Shown piece by piece: positions 61,305 through 64,000 of a stretch of DNA of 64,000 nucleotides. Position numbers and translations under genes: made by a program. This DNA is from Microbacterium sp. ABRD28 (GTDB lineage: Bacteria > Actinomycetota > Actinomycetes > Actinomycetales > Microbacteriaceae): the NCBI RefSeq assembly GCF_003850245.1, contig NZ_CP031015.1:2914001-2978000 (forward strand), written 5' to 3'. Below the pieces are notes generated by a model. The model saw nothing but the letters and a program-made list of their open reading frames with translations, did no database searches and was not told where the DNA came from. How positions within the stretch are numbered: the stretch's first letter is position 1; each line of letters starts with the position of its first letter.

Positions 61305-62717
61305 TCAGTCTGCCGTGGGGGCGGGGGCGTCGTCACCGACGAGCACGGGCTCGCTGTCGGTGCGGGACTCGTCGAGCACGTTCGCGAGGACATCGAGCCC
61401 CTCGTTCAGCAGCGCGTCGCCGATCGCCAGCGGAGGGAGGAATCGGATGACGTTGCCGAACGTCCCGCAGGTGAGGACGATCACTCCCTCGGCGATGCAC
61501 GCCTTCGCAACCGCAGCGGTCAGGGCGGCGTCGGGTGCACCGGTAGCCGGATCGACGAATTCGACCGCCACCATCGCGCCGCGGCCGCGGACGTCGCCCA
61601 GCCGCGGGTCCGTCGCCTGAATCGCCCGGAGGCGCTCGGTGAGGATGCCGCCGATCTCGCGGGCCCTGTCGATGAGGGCCTCCGTCTCGAAGGCCTCGAT
61701 CGCCGCCAGGGCCGCCGCGCAGGCGATGGGGTTTCCGCCGTACGTGCCGCCCAGTCCGCCGAGGTGGGAGGCGTCCATGATCTCCGCGCGCCCGGTGACG
61801 GCGGCCAGGGGCAGGCCCCCCGCCATTCCCTTGGCCGTGGTGATGAGGTCGGGCACGATGCCGAACACGTCGCTGGCGAACATCGCGCCGGTGCGGGCGA
61901 ACCCGGTCTGCACCTCGTCGGCGATGAAGACCACATCGTTCGCGCGGCACCACTCCACGAGCGCCGACAGGAAGCCGTCGGCGGGAACGATGAATCCGCC
62001 CTCGCCCTGGATGGGCTCGATGATGACGGCAGCGAGGTTGTCGGCCCCGACCTGCTTCTCGATGACCGAGATGGCTCGCGCCGCAGCATCCGCTCCACTC
62101 AGTCCGTCCCGGAACGGGTAGGACAGCGGCGCCCGGTAGATCTCCGAGGCGAACGGCCCGAACCCGCTCTTGTAGGGCATCGCCTTGGCGGTGAGCGCCA
62201 TCGTCAGATTCGTGCGCCCGTGGTAGCCGTGGTCGAAGGCGACGACGGCCGGCTTGCCGGTGTACTTGCGGGCGATCTTGACGGCGTTCTCCACCGCTTC
62301 GGCGCCGGAGTTGAACAGCGCGCTCTTCTTGGCGTGGTCGCCAGGGGTGACGCGGTTCAGCGCTTCGGCGACGGCGACGTACGACTCGTACGGCGAGATC
62401 ATGAAGCAGGTGTGGGTGAACTGCGCGACCTGGGCCTGCACGGCCTCGACGATGCGGGGGTGGGCGTTGCCGACCGTGGTGACGGCGATGCCCGACCCGA
62501 GATCGATGAAGGAGTTGCCGTCCGCGTCGACGACCACCCCGCCGCCGGCGGCGACGGCCTCGACCGGCACGGTGTGTCCGACACCGGCGCTGACGGCCGC
62601 GGCCTTCCGGGCCAGCAGCTCCTGCGACCGGGGGCCCGGGATGGAGGTGACGAGTCGGCGCTCCTGCGGAAGGGTCGGTCCGCCGAGCGGGGGCGCGATG
62701 AGGGTGGCAGCGGTCAT
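61305..62717 (-). CDS. gabT: 4-aminobutyrate:2-oxoglutarate aminotransferase
   Basis: About 470 residues of the GabT family: VVDADGNSFIDLGSGIAVTTVGNAHP, LFNSGAEAVENAVKIAR, FDHGYHGRTNLTMALTAK, VVFIADEVQTGFARTG with Asp267 and LITTAKGMAGGLPLAAVTG with PLP Lys296. It converts GABA and 2-oxoglutarate to succinate semialdehyde and glutamate. The start is the ATG 118 nt from the divergent PucR gene; its upstream site is weak and the much longer frame crosses the promoter and the PucR gene. The C-terminal tail (TDSEPVLVGDDAPAPTAD) is longer than usual. First gene of the leftward putrescine operon. Confidence 0.95.
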   Translation of the reverse strand: MTAATLIAPPLGGPTLPQERRLVTSIPGPRSQELLARKAAAVSAGVGHTVPVEAVAAGGGVVVDADGNSFIDLGSGIAVTTVGNAHPRIVEAVQAQVAQFTHTCFMISPYESYVAVAEALNRVTPGDHAKKSALFNSGAEAVENAVKIARKYTGKPAVVAFDHGYHGRTNLTMALTAKAMPYKSGFGPFASEIYRAPLSYPFRDGLSGADAAARAISVIEKQVGADNLAAVIIEPIQGEGGFIVPADGFLSALVEWCRANDVVFIADEVQTGFARTGAMFASDVFGIVPDLITTAKGMAGGLPLAAVTGRAEIMDASHLGGLGGTYGGNPIACAAALAAIEAFETEALIDRAREIGGILTERLRAIQATDPRLGDVRGRGAMVAVEFVDPATGAPDAALTAAVAKACIAEGVIVLTCGTFGNVIRFLPPLAIGDALLNEGLDVLANVLDESRTDSEPVLVGDDAPAPTAD

Positions 62718-62782
62718 GCCGGGAGCGTAGGGTTCCGGATGCCGCCGGCGCACCGGCCCCGGCGTACATTCTGCATCCGGGG

Positions 62783-62799
62783 CTGTACCATCCGTACAG
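62783..62799. promoter_or_regulatory. Palindromic site in the gabT-pucR divergent region
   Basis: CTGTAC-CATCC-GTACAG, a perfect 6-5-6 inverted repeat 37 nt before the PucR start and 66 nt before gabT. It is the obvious candidate operator for the PucR protein. It is unlike the GT(T/G)CG-N5-CG(C/A)AC sites elsewhere. Confidence 0.55.
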
Positions 62800-62835
62800 T
62801 GGAGCGGCGCGGACCGTTCCCCGCGAGGAGACACG

Positions 62836-64000
62836 ATGACGACGTCGGCCCATGCCGCTGCGCCCCCCACCCTGCGCTCCCTTCTCGCCCGCACCGACCT
62901 CCACCTCCGCGCCGAGGACACCGCCCCCGACGACGCCCTGTCTCGCCCCGTGCGGTGGGTCCACAGCACCGATCTGCTCGATCCGACGCCGTTTCTCTCC
63001 GAAGGCCTCGTGCTGCTGACCACCGGCACCCAGTTCCTCGAGTCCGCCGACGAGGCGTCCGTCGTCGACGCGTACGTGCGGCGCCTGTCGGAGCGGGGCG
63101 TGGTGGGGGTCGGGTTCGGCACCGAAGTCGTGCGCGACGGCATTCCGCCCACGCTCATCGACGCGTGCCGGCGCCACCGCATGCCGCTGTTCGAAGTGCC
63201 CTACCGCACGCCCTTCATCGCCGTCGCCCGCGCCAACGCCGAAGCCATCGCCGCCGTCGGCTACGCCCGCCGATCGTGGGCGCTCGCGGCGCAGCGCGCC
63301 ATCTCGATGGCGGCCCTGCGCCCCGACGGACTCGGAGCCACGGTGGCCGAGCTCGCCAAGCAGCTGGGCACCTGGGTCGGACTGTACGACGCCGCGGGCG
63401 AGCTCTCGCGCGAGCACCCCACCGGGGGCCTGGCCGAGGCGACCGCCGTGGCGCTGCACGGCGAGATCGACGCAGTGCTGCGTCGCGGTGCCCGTGCCGG
63501 GTCGTCGATGCGCCTGGGAGGTCTGCCGTTCACCCTGCAGACCCTCGGCCGCGGCGGGCACCTGCGCGGTGTCATCGCCATCGCCGCCGGCGACCTCGAT
63601 CAGGAGGGCCGCGGGGTCGTGACCGCGGTGATCGCGATGGCCGGCCTCGCCCTCGAACAGCAGCAGGGTCTCGCCCGCGCCCGAGGCACCCTTCGGGCCG
63701 GTCTCGTGCAGTCGCTGCTGTCGGGCGATCCCGCTCTCGCGCGGCGGATCTCCCGCGATCTCTGGGGTTCGCTGCCGGCCCCGCCGGTGGTGGTGGCGAT
63801 GACGGATGCCACGACCGCGCGCGTCGACAGTGTCGCCGAATTCCTGGAGCTGCGCGCTGAGGAACGGCGCGGGGCGGTGTTCTTCGGACGAAGCGGAGAC
63901 GGACTCGCGGTGGTCGTCCCGGCCGCAGCGCCCGACGTGCTCGACGAGCTCGTCGAGCGGTTCGATGCGCGACTCGGCGTGTCCGACGGCGCCGGCTACG
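62836..64000 (+). CDS. PucR-family transcriptional regulator, 3' end outside window
   Basis: The frame is open for 388 codons to the window edge. The N-terminal PucR sensor domain shows RPVRWVHSTDLLDPTPFLSEGLVLLTTGTQF and GVVGVGFGTEVVRDGIPPTLIDACRRHRMPLFEVPYRTPFIAVARA; a GAF/GGDEF-like middle region follows (QQQGLARARGTLRAGLVQSLLSGD). The CdaR-type C-terminal helix-turn-helix must lie beyond base 64000. Such regulators control purine, amine and GABA catabolism in actinobacteria, so it is the likely activator of the divergent gabT-puo operon. ATG after GAGGAG. Confidence 0.9.
   Translation, partial: MTTSAHAAAPPTLRSLLARTDLHLRAEDTAPDDALSRPVRWVHSTDLLDPTPFLSEGLVLLTTGTQFLESADEASVVDAYVRRLSERGVVGVGFGTEVVRDGIPPTLIDACRRHRMPLFEVPYRTPFIAVARANAEAIAAVGYARRSWALAAQRAISMAALRPDGLGATVAELAKQLGTWVGLYDAAGELSREHPTGGLAEATAVALHGEIDAVLRRGARAGSSMRLGGLPFTLQTLGRGGHLRGVIAIAAGDLDQEGRGVVTAVIAMAGLALEQQQGLARARGTLRAGLVQSLLSGDPALARRISRDLWGSLPAPPVVVAMTDATTARVDSVAEFLELRAEERRGAVFFGRSGDGLAVVVPAAAPDVLDELVERFDARLGVSDGAGY

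Noticed and set aside
1..64000. Mobile elements, CRISPR arrays, tRNA or rRNA genes, restriction or anti-phage systems
   Set aside because: No transposase, integrase, terminal repeats, regularly spaced repeats with spacers, or tRNA-like cloverleaf was noticed, and every sizeable region is occupied by metabolic, transport or regulatory genes.

Overview
The window is chromosomal DNA from a high-GC actinobacterium, most likely Microbacteriaceae (Microbacterium-like; this placement is inference). Evidence: very high GC in third codon positions, frequent GTG starts, many 4-nt ATGA/GTGA overlaps between genes, lipoprotein-type binding proteins, F420-type flavoenzymes and an actinobacterial-type putrescine oxidase. 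It is almost entirely amine, amino-acid and peptide catabolism plus uptake. I see no rRNA, tRNA, CRISPR, insertion sequence or phage gene.

Layout. (1) 1-9.5 kb: a leftward operon (class III aminotransferase, AcoX/NAD-kinase-like protein, GcvPA-like and GcvPB-like proteins, SnoaL-like protein cut by the window edge), divergent from an aldehyde dehydrogenase, an IclR regulator and an Old Yellow Enzyme. (2) 9.5-20.5 kb: a leftward operon (VOC protein, polar amino-acid ABC importer, a giant HcnB-HcnC-type fusion flavoprotein, a DHDPS-family lyase, a small [2Fe-2S] protein), divergent from two SDRs, a 3-hydroxyacyl-CoA-dehydrogenase-like enzyme and an HpaI-type aldolase. (3) 20.5-45.5 kb: a long leftward block with an iron-type ABC importer, an Asp-box repeat protein, an F420/FMN split-barrel protein, two peptide-type ABC importers, a DUF885 peptidase-like protein, an LLM flavoenzyme, a class I aminotransferase, an Lrp regulator and an M24 peptidase. 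(4) 45.5-54.2 kb: a second version of the region-2 kit (DHDPS-family lyase, DadA/HcnC-type oxidase, HcnA-HcnB-type fusion, two SDRs, amino-acid ABC importer). (5) 54.2-55.9 kb: Lrp regulator divergent from alanine dehydrogenase. (6) 56-64 kb: putrescine/GABA catabolism (gabT, puo, a universal stress protein, an APC permease, an aldehyde dehydrogenase) under a divergent PucR regulator.

The most interesting structure links regions 1, 2 and 4. Six promoter regions (about 5.9, 17.0, 46.6, 49.6, 51.2 and 54.1 kb) carry tandem copies of a roughly palindromic site, core GT(T/G)CG-N5-CG(C/A)AC, almost always on a 19-bp pitch; the 17.0-kb region has four. The arms resemble the site I recall for IclR-family PcaR regulators, so the IclR protein at 7534-8337 is the natural candidate regulator. 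The sites tie together about 20 genes: two flavin/iron-sulfur amine or imino-acid dehydrogenase systems (each with its own DHDPS-family lyase and amino-acid importer), several SDRs, an aminotransferase, an aldehyde dehydrogenase and a divergent glycine-decarboxylase-like pair. I infer one large, scattered catabolic regulon for an unknown amino/imino acid or opine-like compound. The two dehydrogenase systems use reciprocal gene fusions (A + B-C, and A-B + C).
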